In this document: in pieces, positions 18,230 through 26,610 of the stretch
Layout: every line of letters starts with the position of its first letter
How positions within the stretch are numbered: position 1 is the first letter of the stretch
NCBI RefSeq assembly: GCF_047238105.1
Contig: NZ_JBDFMD010000001.1
Span: 1,612,001 to 1,676,000 of the forward strand
Reading direction: 5' to 3'
From: Paenibacillus_D sp047238105
Lineage (GTDB): Bacteria > Bacillota > Bacilli > Paenibacillales > Paenibacillaceae
Length of the DNA stretch: 64,000 bases
The notes under the pieces: model-generated
Seen by the model: the letters and a program-made list of their open reading frames with translations, nothing else
Database searches by the model: none
What the model was told of the DNA's origin: nothing
Position numbers and translations under genes: made by a program

Positions 18230-20242
18230 TTAATCTTCCTTTTGCAGTATTTCTTTTACTCTCGTAACTAACCTACAAAAAATATCAGGAATGAACATTA
18301 TCAGATCATCATCGTCCAATTTTATCAGAGCTTCAATGTGTGTGCTCGGTTTGCTTCGTCCAAGAAATAGCGTATTGTACCAAACCATAAGTTCATGTTG
18401 TTCTTCTGTATATGTGTAACCTGTTGCCTTCTCATTCTTTAATGTCGCAATAATACCACCTTTAATTTTTTCTGCATATTTATCTGGATGCTGAGTACGA
18501 TCAGGAATGCTGGGCCCTCTAGGTACTGTTTCCTTATAGGCATAAGGAAATGTTTCGAGCATAAGAAAATCTAAGTCTAGAGGTGCTGAATAGAAGACAT
18601 TATATTTATCTTCCATCAGTCTTTGAAGCCATAATTTATTCATCGAAGTTTCTACCCAATCAGGAGTCATTGGATATTCATCCATTTCTTCTATTTGGGC
18701 ATCTGAAAGAAATTCTTCTCTTTGTCCATACCGAACTTTTAATAATTCTTCACGGTTTCGGCCATTAAGCAATAACTGTTTAATTGCATACTTAATCCTA
18801 CTCCAACCACCACCGCCACGTTCACGATCCAAATCCAATAAAGTAATATGAGGAATGCTCAACTCATTAAGTAGCTTCCACATATGATTAACATGTCTTC
18901 CCCCTAATGGCACAATTGCTATTCCGTAATCATCAGGGTGTATTCCATTAGCTGCGAGTACTTTGGGAATTACGATCTCTTCTGAATCTCCCTCGCCCAA
19001 AATTACCAATCTTGAAAAATAAATTTCTGGGAATGCTCTCACTGCTTCCTTGATGTATGTGTAGGCATCCGATGTTTTACTAGGCAAAATTATCTTCTTG
19101 ACTATTGTTGTGAAACTCGTCTGATCAATTCTCAAGTGAGTAAGATTTTCTGGATCGACTCGTTTTATAATCGAAGCGCTATGTGAAGTTAGAATAACTT
19201 GAGCATTTGACTTATCCGCAATATTCTTTAGATTCTCCATCACTCGTCCCAGAAGATGAGGAGAGATATGATTTTCCGGTTCTTCCACTGCGAGAATAGT
19301 AAGAGAAGCATTTGATTTCCCAGTAATTTTTATCTCGGCTTCAAGTAAGGATGATACCAAAGAAAGATAAAACAGTGATCGAAGACCATCCCCAAGTTTC
19401 TCTACACTATATTCGCCTAGATCATGTGTTGGAGAAAAAGACACTTCAATTTTTTTAAGAATAGAAGCCAGTGTAGAACTGCTAAATTGTAATTTTGCAT
19501 CTTGATAACGAGCATCCTTGTGATATTTTTTCCATTCCTCTCCGATGACACTTCTTATTTGCGAAACCCCATCAATGCCGTCAAATAATTCATTGACAGG
19601 TTCCATTTTTACTTTAATGGAGTCATTTATATCATCTGGCCAAGAAATATTATTCAAAATCCTCCAAAGTATTGTGCCCGATGCATTTCTTAGTTGTGCA
19701 GATGGCTCTCTTACTGCAGGAACATATATTACTTGTATTGTTGAACGTTGATGCGGAGTGACCGGGATTAGATCCTCTTCAGTTTCGTCAATACCTTCAG
19801 CTACGGTAACAAAATATAACCTCTGCTCAATTTCTCCTTCGGGAGTATTATCAGAAGTCCACTTTGCAATTAATCTTACACGTAAATAAGGTGCTTCAAT
19901 AGGAGCACGAACAACGAGTTGATTGATAAATGGAGGAATACTAACTCGGCTCAAAGTCTCTCGATCTGTCTCCATTAATTCTGGAAAGTCAATCCGAGCT
20001 TCAATTGAAAGTTGAAGTTCTTTTATGGTTTCCACTTTGGCTTGTTTAGGGATATGAAAATCCGACTTTTCTAATGTTCGTTCGTTCGAAGTTACGCCAA
20101 AAAGTTTAACTAAACCATGTATCAAGGCAGTCTTGCCTGCAGAGTTTTCTCCAACGAAACCAGAAAGCTTATTCAATGATATTGTTGTCCCTTCATTGCC
20201 AAAACTTCTGAAGTTCTTCAAATTGAGCTTTGAAATTTGCAT
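18230..20242 (-). CDS. OLD-family ATPase/TOPRIM nuclease, GajA-type
   Basis: 670 residues from the preferred start at 20242, chosen because GGGAGGGG sits a few bases upstream; an earlier ATG at 20257 would overlap it. The N-terminal ABC-type ATPase has Walker A GENSAGKTALIHGL, and Walker B is LAVEEPENHIS with the catalytic Glu. The C-terminal TOPRIM domain has the first acidic residue in VILGEGDSEEIVIPKVL and the DxD in DLDRERGG. This is the architecture of class 2 OLD nucleases, which pair with UvrD-like helicases; GajA is the best-studied case and nicks DNA when nucleotide levels fall. All catalytic residues seem present. Confidence 0.82.
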   Translation of the reverse strand: MQISKLNLKNFRSFGNEGTTISLNKLSGFVGENSAGKTALIHGLVKLFGVTSNERTLEKSDFHIPKQAKVETIKELQLSIEARIDFPELMETDRETLSRVSIPPFINQLVVRAPIEAPYLRVRLIAKWTSDNTPEGEIEQRLYFVTVAEGIDETEEDLIPVTPHQRSTIQVIYVPAVREPSAQLRNASGTILWRILNNISWPDDINDSIKVKMEPVNELFDGIDGVSQIRSVIGEEWKKYHKDARYQDAKLQFSSSTLASILKKIEVSFSPTHDLGEYSVEKLGDGLRSLFYLSLVSSLLEAEIKITGKSNASLTILAVEEPENHISPHLLGRVMENLKNIADKSNAQVILTSHSASIIKRVDPENLTHLRIDQTSFTTIVKKIILPSKTSDAYTYIKEAVRAFPEIYFSRLVILGEGDSEEIVIPKVLAANGIHPDDYGIAIVPLGGRHVNHMWKLLNELSIPHITLLDLDRERGGGGWSRIKYAIKQLLLNGRNREELLKVRYGQREEFLSDAQIEEMDEYPMTPDWVETSMNKLWLQRLMEDKYNVFYSAPLDLDFLMLETFPYAYKETVPRGPSIPDRTQHPDKYAEKIKGGIIATLKNEKATGYTYTEEQHELMVWYNTLFLGRSKPSTHIEALIKLDDDDLIMFIPDIFCRLVTRVKEILQKED

Positions 20243-20257
20243 AAATGCCCCTCCCAT

Positions 20258-20355
20258 TACGCTCCCATATGAGCAATTATAAAGTAGATATTTTGTTTAG
20301 AAGTTATATAGTTAAACTAAACATAGCGCACAGACATATTGGCAATATCTGTACG
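20258..20355 (-). promoter_or_regulatory. Gap between the two defence operons with probable promoter for the Gabija-like operon
   Basis: This 98-base AT-rich gap separates the stop of the ABC-3C effector gene from the Gabija-like operon. A TATAAT hexamer is present on the minus strand (around 20283-20278), about 40 bases before the start codon; the matching -35 is weak. No strong terminator hairpin was found, so read-through from the upstream operon is possible. Confidence 0.4.
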
Positions 20356-22035
20356 CTATACTTCGTAAATCACTACACATAGATGATATAAGCCGGTAAT
20401 TTTTCCATCTCTATTGTGTCTTGTCAATGCGATCCTTACACCTGAATAATCAAACTCGTTATCTATATTGTAATCAATACTCTCTAATTTATAGGGGTAT
20501 TCATGTTGAGCAATATGCTCTTTGTACTTCCCCCAGAATGCCCTAAAGTCCTTTACTACCACATAGCTAATAAGAAAGTTATAAGGAAGTCCCGTTGTAT
20601 CATATTTAAAAATTTTATTTATATGAAGATTCAAATAGCTAGAATTTAGAGACGATAAATTAAGTGCCTCAATGACTGAATAAGGAAAGTTGTTTTCCTC
20701 AATTAGAATATCAACCTCACCTGCAGATTTTCCTGTATTCGATACCCCCCATCTTGTTTGGTCTTTGGTTGAGAACCCTACTGCCTCCAAAATGTTTTTT
20801 ATAAATCCATTTCGATCATCTTCCGATGCAGTTCGATATATATGATTTCCTTGTAATTTCACACAAGCGAGGACCAACGAATTTAGCAATGAATTGTAAG
20901 TATGACGTTTAGTAATCTTTAAAAAGTTCCATATTGCGGCACTTTTATTAGCCCCATGTAAACCAACAAATAAAGCCTCTATATCCGCCTCATCAACCAT
21001 AGGATAAAATTCTTTTATGTTACTTAAGCTTGTGCTTTCTTCAGAGATTGAATCTTTAATAATAATGCTTTTCAAGTAACTTAAAAACTCCTTCTCTGCG
21101 GTAGAAATATTGTTATCATTTAATAATACATCGATTTTTGAGAGAGTAGCCTTATAATTATACTTAAAGATAGGTTCCACAACATTCACAATAATATTTT
21201 CACTCGTTTTTCTTACTAACTTTTCATAAAACGGATTCGCTTTATATTCGATGTTTTTCAGTTCATAAAATTGAACACATAAATTATTAAATTCACTTCT
21301 ATAATCTATCCAGTATTCTGGATTACTTTGTTTTAACATGTGCAACTTCGAGATACTTCTACTAATCCCTATAAAAACTGCACTCAAACTTTCATCAATT
21401 GAAAACAATCTAGTTTCCCATATCAATGACATAATACGTCTGTATATTTCATCAGTGGCTCTTGACTTAAAAGATAAACTATCGATCAGATATCCACAGA
21501 TAGTTTTAAAAATTTCCGCATCAATTCTATTTTCTTCGTTCGCTACTGCTGTTTCAAATAATGCCTTTGCTTCAGAAATTCTATGCTTGTAATCTTCTTT
21601 TGAAAGTGAATCGTTAGCTTCAAATATAGTAATTAGTCCTAATTGGTAGTTTGCTTCTGACATAATCTCATAGCTATCGTCTTTCAATTTTTCTGTAAGC
21701 ACACTTTTTATATCTTCTGCTTCGTTTTGGTAAAAAATAGCTAGATACTTAAGTCTCAAACATTCAATGCTAGCTTCCTGTACTTCCTCCCATTCATCTA
21801 ACAATAATCCAATTATCCGCCTTGGTTTTACCTTCTCCCTATAAACCATCATAAGCAACTCTTGTAACGATCGTCTTTTACAATATATTTTTTCACTTGT
21901 CTCCATAATAACTTTCTTTGTAAAGTTAATAATATCTTTCTCACTTAATGAATCGGATTCAACTGCAAAAGTCTCGTCCCAAAATCGTATCTTATGTTTC
22001 AGTTCCCAGTTAAAATATTCTGTGTATATTTCCAT
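20356..22035 (-). CDS. Probable nuclease effector of the ABC-3C operon
   Basis: 559 residues. The first ~400 are all-helical and resemble HEAT/TPR-type solenoid sequence. The C-terminal ~150 look like a PD-(D/E)xK-type nuclease fold: an acidic helix EDDRNGFIKNILEAVGF, then SAGEVDILIEE with the central Asp, then YSVIEALNLSS in the position where ExK is expected. The Lys of ExK reads Leu here, so the catalytic Lys is either moved or lost. The start codon shares a base with the stop of the SMC-like gene (TAATG), showing translational coupling. In ABC-3C systems the third gene is the variable effector; an effector nuclease would fit. The assignment is by context and motif reading, not search. Confidence 0.6.
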   Translation of the reverse strand: MEIYTEYFNWELKHKIRFWDETFAVESDSLSEKDIINFTKKVIMETSEKIYCKRRSLQELLMMVYREKVKPRRIIGLLLDEWEEVQEASIECLRLKYLAIFYQNEAEDIKSVLTEKLKDDSYEIMSEANYQLGLITIFEANDSLSKEDYKHRISEAKALFETAVANEENRIDAEIFKTICGYLIDSLSFKSRATDEIYRRIMSLIWETRLFSIDESLSAVFIGISRSISKLHMLKQSNPEYWIDYRSEFNNLCVQFYELKNIEYKANPFYEKLVRKTSENIIVNVVEPIFKYNYKATLSKIDVLLNDNNISTAEKEFLSYLKSIIIKDSISEESTSLSNIKEFYPMVDEADIEALFVGLHGANKSAAIWNFLKITKRHTYNSLLNSLVLACVKLQGNHIYRTASEDDRNGFIKNILEAVGFSTKDQTRWGVSNTGKSAGEVDILIEENNFPYSVIEALNLSSLNSSYLNLHINKIFKYDTTGLPYNFLISYVVVKDFRAFWGKYKEHIAQHEYPYKLESIDYNIDNEFDYSGVRIALTRHNRDGKITGLYHLCVVIYEV

Positions 22036-24113
22036 TAGAACACATAATCTCCCTTATGGTAGACAGTTTGATTCTTTAAGATGTTTTCTAACTCGCGTGT
22101 AGCAGTTCCAATAATGATCTGCAAATTTCCGCCGTGTCTATCATGGATATTTATGAGGACATCCTTTAGACCTTCCAAATATTTGGAATCTCCTTCTTCT
22201 TTATTAGGACTGTCAATAATGAGAAATCTTGTGTGACGTCCGAAATTTTTCTCGATGTCCATCTGTATAAGACCTAGATAAAAAGCAAGCTTTACTCTCA
22301 ATTGCTCTCCTTCCGCAATATCATCGAACTTCACAGCTATGCCATTTTGAATATACGTTACACTAAATTTATTATCGATTTTAATATCTGTAATTGATTC
22401 AAGTCCAAATTCATGAATTTCTCTCAACATTAAACCTGCCAAAGTTTCTAAAATATTTTTACTTTTTTCATATCTATTTTTATCTAAAAAATCAACCACC
22501 GTATTTAGAACGTTTAATTCCTCTTCCATTTTTTCTATTACCAACTGATTGCTTTTAGTATCACTAGCGATGTCCCTCCTGTAGAGCAGCACTGCCCTCT
22601 CAGCTATTAACCTTTTTTCTTCTTCTGACATATCATTATTGTTTTGTCGAATCAAATTAATATCATTGATAATATTAGCAAGCTCAGTATCCATCTCTTC
22701 TTCATTTTTTTCATGTAACACTAGATGATTGTTTATCTCTCCTAATGCTCGATTCGTCTCTTCTAAATCATATTTTATTCCCTGTTTCTTCACTTTAATT
22801 AGAGCTTTCTCTTCTTCTAATTTCTCTATTAATTCCTTAATTTCATCAATCTTTAGGACATAAACTTGCCTGTTATCATCGTTATTATTTACATGCTCGT
22901 GGCATAAAGGGCAAGCTCCATCAATGTTAGCATGATGATTATGTACCTCGTGATTACAACTCGGGCAATACTTGATATCTAGATTAGAAAAAAAATGTCC
23001 AATTTCTATATATTCTAGCAAGTCGTTTAGGAGCCGATTGTTCTTTAATATCTCCTTATGAATTCTTCTTTCCTCGTGGTCATACTCCTCCAGATTTCTC
23101 ATTATTTCTGCCTGTTTTTTAATTATTTTTTGAGATTCCTGATTCGCCTTTAATGTTTCTGTATTCGTATTATTCATTCTATTTATAACTCGGTTATATT
23201 CCTTTTGAAGTCGAGAGAGTTCTTGCATTGGAAAACCATCGGAGATTTGTTCTAATTTCCTTTGAATTTGCCCCAACATAAGATCAATTTCATCTTTTTT
23301 AATTCTTCCATCATTATCCTTATGGTTCTCGAATTCCTTATGTTTGCTTATCTCAAACTGCAACATATCACTTTTGACACTAAGATGATTTATCCAATTA
23401 GTATATTCAAACCCTAATAGCATTTGAAAAACCTTTTGATCCTGTCCTCCATAAAAAGATACGCTATCTTTTGATTCCAAATAAATAGACTTATAATATG
23501 TTTTCCAGCTTGCACCCGCTTCTAGAAGATCATTGCTATCTTTTGCAGGTGACTTTTGTGTCCACTTTAAGGAGTAATAAGAAAATTGATTGAAGAAAAA
23601 CTTTTGAATTTCTTCACTATATTGTTTGTTACTGTTCGCTTCAAATATTATGGGTACACCCTCAGATTTCTCGCACGAGAACTTCTCCCATGAAACGTTG
23701 AATAGTGTACCTTTAAATCTTTTCTCCAAAGATATTGCCGTTGTATAGTCTCTATTACTTATTTTAAAACCCACAGTAATATTCTTTATCCAAGGTTTTA
23801 CATCAGCTTTAATACTGTTAACGTCCCCAACTAATGCTGCCTTCAGAACTTTAAAGACTGTAGATTTTCCCCTCAAATTATCTGCGATAATGATGTTTAT
23901 ACCTTCTTCAAATTCCTTTTTAAAATCTATATTGTCACCATTTTTCTTTTGACCATTAAATTCTAGATAACTTACAATCAATCTTTTCCCTGTTGAAACT
24001 GGCATATCTTCGTAAACAGAATCAAACCCAATAAGGGATTTTGCTTGACTGATATCTAAATGCTTATATCCTTCAATTTTTTTACTAATTACTCTCTCTA
24101 ATTCTTTATTCAT
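22035..24113 (-). CDS. SMC/Rad50-like ABC ATPase with zinc-hook, ABC-3C core
   Basis: 692 residues. Walker A appears as IIADNLRGKST (near residue 80), a long coiled coil follows, interrupted near 381-402 by CPSCN and CPLCH, two CxxC pairs that should form a zinc hook, then the returning coil. The signature region is divergent (AEGEQLRVKLAFYLGL) and Walker B is FLIIDSPNKEE, with DSP where Rad50 has DEP. The DSPN form is typical of the defence-related ABC ATPases rather than of housekeeping Rad50. Four-base overlap with the upstream small gene and one-base overlap with the downstream gene make a tight three-gene operon. It should act as the sensor/regulator; Lamassu LmuB is the closest alternative. 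Confidence 0.8.
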   Translation of the reverse strand: MNKELERVISKKIEGYKHLDISQAKSLIGFDSVYEDMPVSTGKRLIVSYLEFNGQKKNGDNIDFKKEFEEGINIIIADNLRGKSTVFKVLKAALVGDVNSIKADVKPWIKNITVGFKISNRDYTTAISLEKRFKGTLFNVSWEKFSCEKSEGVPIIFEANSNKQYSEEIQKFFFNQFSYYSLKWTQKSPAKDSNDLLEAGASWKTYYKSIYLESKDSVSFYGGQDQKVFQMLLGFEYTNWINHLSVKSDMLQFEISKHKEFENHKDNDGRIKKDEIDLMLGQIQRKLEQISDGFPMQELSRLQKEYNRVINRMNNTNTETLKANQESQKIIKKQAEIMRNLEEYDHEERRIHKEILKNNRLLNDLLEYIEIGHFFSNLDIKYCPSCNHEVHNHHANIDGACPLCHEHVNNNDDNRQVYVLKIDEIKELIEKLEEEKALIKVKKQGIKYDLEETNRALGEINNHLVLHEKNEEEMDTELANIINDINLIRQNNNDMSEEEKRLIAERAVLLYRRDIASDTKSNQLVIEKMEEELNVLNTVVDFLDKNRYEKSKNILETLAGLMLREIHEFGLESITDIKIDNKFSVTYIQNGIAVKFDDIAEGEQLRVKLAFYLGLIQMDIEKNFGRHTRFLIIDSPNKEEGDSKYLEGLKDVLINIHDRHGGNLQIIIGTATRELENILKNQTVYHKGDYVF

Positions 24114-24766
24114 AGATTCTCACCAAACTCCTCAAAAAATTGATTTTTCACAAGTTCTTGAATATCACTAATGTGTTCTCTATAAGAAGTATTTCTATAC
24201 TCATCGATTTGATATTGTAAAGCTTTTAAACTTGAGCCAGAATAATCACCAAAATACCTTTTAATTAACTCACATCTCTTAACATACCAATTTAAAACTT
24301 CAAGACTTTTGAGATTTTCAATCATTTTCTCATCAGCTTCTTTTGTAACATAATAACTTTTTTTAATTACTCTTAAACTTATATCACGTTCACTCGTATA
24401 TTCAATAAAACCACAAGAAATCAAAAATGCAATAACTTGATCTATGTCTTCGTAGGCGCCAAAAAAGAATTTCTCCATTTCTAATCTGCGTACTTCCGGT
24501 TCGTTTTCGACGAAAATCTTTTTTATCACGTCTCTAATTTCTGTTTTATCCACTATTCCTAACTTGAGTAGTTCCAACAATTCATATGCGAGATAATCTG
24601 GGTTTCTTAAAAGAAAATCTATTTTTTGAATTTTCACTTCAGAATGCAACACTTTACAACAGTTTTGACGCCTTGAATCTTGATAATCTTCTCCAAAGAA
24701 ATATATTATAAAAAAAATCCTGATACGATCCTTATATAACCTAATTTTGTTATAGTCTATATCCAT
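24110..24766 (-). CDS. ABC-3C middle component
   Basis: 218 residues, no membrane segments. The key stretch is VKIQKIDFLLRNPDYLAYEL near residue 45, a pattern I recognise from middle components of ABC-three-component systems (Q.LDF.LR.PDYLA), followed by helical segments that could form winged helices. It is the first gene of the operon, with a GGGAGATAGG ribosome binding site, and overlaps the ATPase gene by four bases (ATGA). The small protein is expected to bridge ATPase and effector. LmuC of Lamassu would be an alternative label. Confidence 0.7.
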   Translation of the reverse strand: MDIDYNKIRLYKDRIRIFFIIYFFGEDYQDSRRQNCCKVLHSEVKIQKIDFLLRNPDYLAYELLELLKLGIVDKTEIRDVIKKIFVENEPEVRRLEMEKFFFGAYEDIDQVIAFLISCGFIEYTSERDISLRVIKKSYYVTKEADEKMIENLKSLEVLNWYVKRCELIKRYFGDYSGSSLKALQYQIDEYRNTSYREHISDIQELVKNQFFEEFGENL

Positions 24767-24928
24767 TTAACCTATCTCCCAATTCATTTTTTTATATCAT
24801 GATTAGCACCCGTTATCATATGACTATTGACCTACGGAAAAATAGTTCTTTATATATACGAGATTCGACATCTTCCTTCTTTTCCCTCCTTAAATGAATA
24901 ATCTATATTGCTACGGGATGTGATTTAA
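24767..24928. promoter_or_regulatory. Divergent AT-rich promoter region at the edge of the defence island
   Basis: 162 bases between the minus-strand ABC-3C operon and the plus-strand TOPRIM gene. It is AT-rich and must hold the promoter of the defence operon. It marks the right edge of the island, where gene direction and base composition change together. No clear direct repeats flanking the island were seen. Confidence 0.4.
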
Positions 24929-25918
24929 ATGAAAGCCTCTTACTACTTATCAAAAGATAAAATAACTATAGCCAACAACATCAACTTGATTGACCTCGCC
25001 AAATACCATGGCTATATTCTCGAAAATGGAGGTCGACGCGCACTCCACGCGAAACAAAGTGGCGGCCTCTACTTTTTTCGAGATAGCAATAAATATTATC
25101 ATTTCTCGACAGACACATATGGTGGTCCCATTGATTTTGTCATACGATTCATGCAATTGAATTTTAAAGAAGCCGTTTCGTACTTGTTGGATGCAGATTT
25201 GCCACAACATCAATCATCCCTTGCCCATTCCCAGCCTTCCGGCAAATTAACTCTGCCAGACAGGGCCTCTAACTATAAACGAGTAGTATGGTACCTTCAT
25301 CGAATTCGTGGTATTGAACCCGATATTATTTTTTCTCTTATTCGAGAAAAGAAACTATATCAACAAGATAAAACATACAATTGCGTCTTTGTTGGTTACG
25401 ATCAGGCTGGAACAGCCAAATACTGCTCGCTCCGAGGAAGCAATCCAAAGTATCCGTTCAAACAGGATCGGACATTTTCAGATAAAAGCTATCCCTTCCA
25501 TATCACTGGAAGTAGTCAATCTGCTTATGTATTTGAAAGCCCTACCGATGCAATGAGTCACGCAAGCCTAACAAAGCTATCAAATCAAGATTGGAAGCAA
25601 GATCATCGAATCTCATTAGGTTGCTTATCAGACAAAGCTCTGGAACGTTTTCTCACTTACCAAAATATCAAACAAATCATTTTCTGCTTAGATAATGACC
25701 ATAACGCCACATTTCAAAATGGCAGCCCTGCCCCCAATTGGGGACAAGAGGCTGCCTTTAAATTTGTCCAAAAATATGCTGAGCTCGGCTATGCAACGTC
25801 GATTCAAACACCTACTCAGAAAGACTTCAATGAAGATCTCCTTTCCTTCAGACAGAGCAAACATAAACACCAAACAAAACAGTTCATCACAGAGGAGGAC
25901 TATGATTATGAGCCTTAA
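24929..25918 (+). CDS. DUF3991/TOPRIM-domain primase-like protein
   Basis: 329 residues. The N-terminal part (residues ~20-95) has the CHC2/DUF3991-like pattern seen in element primases (IDLAKYHGY, then YFFRDSNKYYHFSTDTYGGPIDFV). The C-terminal TOPRIM domain shows the acidic FESPTDAMSHA and the DxD in IFCLDNDHNA. The usual zinc cysteines of DnaG CHC2 are not evident. Such proteins sit beside relaxase genes and probably prime the transferred strand or the replicating circle. The ribosome binding site is weak (GGGATGTG). It is the first backbone gene after the island. Confidence 0.78.
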   Translation: MKASYYLSKDKITIANNINLIDLAKYHGYILENGGRRALHAKQSGGLYFFRDSNKYYHFSTDTYGGPIDFVIRFMQLNFKEAVSYLLDADLPQHQSSLAHSQPSGKLTLPDRASNYKRVVWYLHRIRGIEPDIIFSLIREKKLYQQDKTYNCVFVGYDQAGTAKYCSLRGSNPKYPFKQDRTFSDKSYPFHITGSSQSAYVFESPTDAMSHASLTKLSNQDWKQDHRISLGCLSDKALERFLTYQNIKQIIFCLDNDHNATFQNGSPAPNWGQEAAFKFVQKYAELGYATSIQTPTQKDFNEDLLSFRQSKHKHQTKQFITEEDYDYEP

Positions 25919-25989
25919 TCTTTTTTCTCATCAGATATCTTTTCAGATTTCCCACTCTCCAAGAGGCCCGCCTTTAGGGACTCTTAGGA

Positions 25990-26100
25990 GTGGTGTAAAG
26001 GCAGGAATAGCAAAATGTCATTTTGCGAGAAAACAGCGTGAAAGCAGAGCTTTCACCGACATTTTTTAGTAGTTCCCCCCGACAATCGAATGTCGCTATA
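25990..26100 (+). other. Putative oriT: cluster of three inverted repeats
   Basis: In the 203-base gap before the RHH and relaxase genes there are CAAAATG-T-CATTTTG (26011-26025), GTGAAAG-CAGAG-CTTTCAC (26038-26056) and CGACA-ATCGAA-TGTCG (26080-26095). In addition CGACATT at 26057-26063 pairs with AATGTCG at 26089-26095. Clustered inverted repeats directly upstream of a mobilisation accessory gene and a relaxase are the usual form of an origin of transfer. The nick site cannot be fixed from sequence alone. Confidence 0.6.
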
Positions 26101-26127
26101 CAACTGTCTTAGAGGAAGGAGATGCCA

Positions 26128-26610
26128 TTGGCCAGAAGAGAAAAAACCGAACAAATCACCGTCAAGCTGCCCAAATCACAGTACGATTCGCTCAAGAAAT
26201 ACGCGGCTTCCAAGCATCTCAGCATGGCAGACGTAGTACGCGCCTTCATCCAAAAAGGGATGTCCATCGAAGCCTATACCCAGGAGATCGACTTCATTAC
26301 CACTATCATCCGCCAAGAAATTGGCGTTGCCATTAATGGCCTCAGTAACCGACTAGCCGGACTTGCCAGCAAAGACCTCATCATGTCCGCCGCGGCGTAC
26401 TATTCCACGATTGCGATTATTGCCGACCTCATTGATACGCATCGTTACACCACCTTTCGAGAAATCGAACGGAAAGCTCGTCAATTGGCTGTCGAGTACA
26501 CCAAGATGAAACTGAACGATGCCGAAAAGCTGTTTCTTTCCGGCGATGCCTTCGATCAAAATCTGGAACGACTGCGGGGAGGAGATACCGATGTCGGCGC
26601 TGATTTATAA
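26128..26610 (+). CDS. Ribbon-helix-helix relaxosome accessory protein (MobC-like)
   Basis: About 160 residues. Residues ~10-50 have the strand-helix-helix pattern of RHH DNA-binding proteins (EQITVKLPKSQYDSLKKYA, then LSMADVVRAFIQKGM), followed by helical sequence that would make a dimer or contact the relaxase. ATG 26122 directly touches the ribosome binding site GGAAGGAG, so TTG at 26128 is the better placed start. It ends 20 bases into the relaxase gene's ribosome binding area, so the two are coupled. It should bind one of the inverted repeats upstream and load the relaxase at oriT. Confidence 0.75.
   Translation: MARREKTEQITVKLPKSQYDSLKKYAASKHLSMADVVRAFIQKGMSIEAYTQEIDFITTIIRQEIGVAINGLSNRLAGLASKDLIMSAAAYYSTIAIIADLIDTHRYTTFREIERKARQLAVEYTKMKLNDAEKLFLSGDAFDQNLERLRGGDTDVGADL

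Noticed and set aside
26519..26590. Upstream start for the relaxase
   Set aside because: It lies inside the RHH gene; the ATG at 26591 has a strong ribosome binding site and starts the conserved region.
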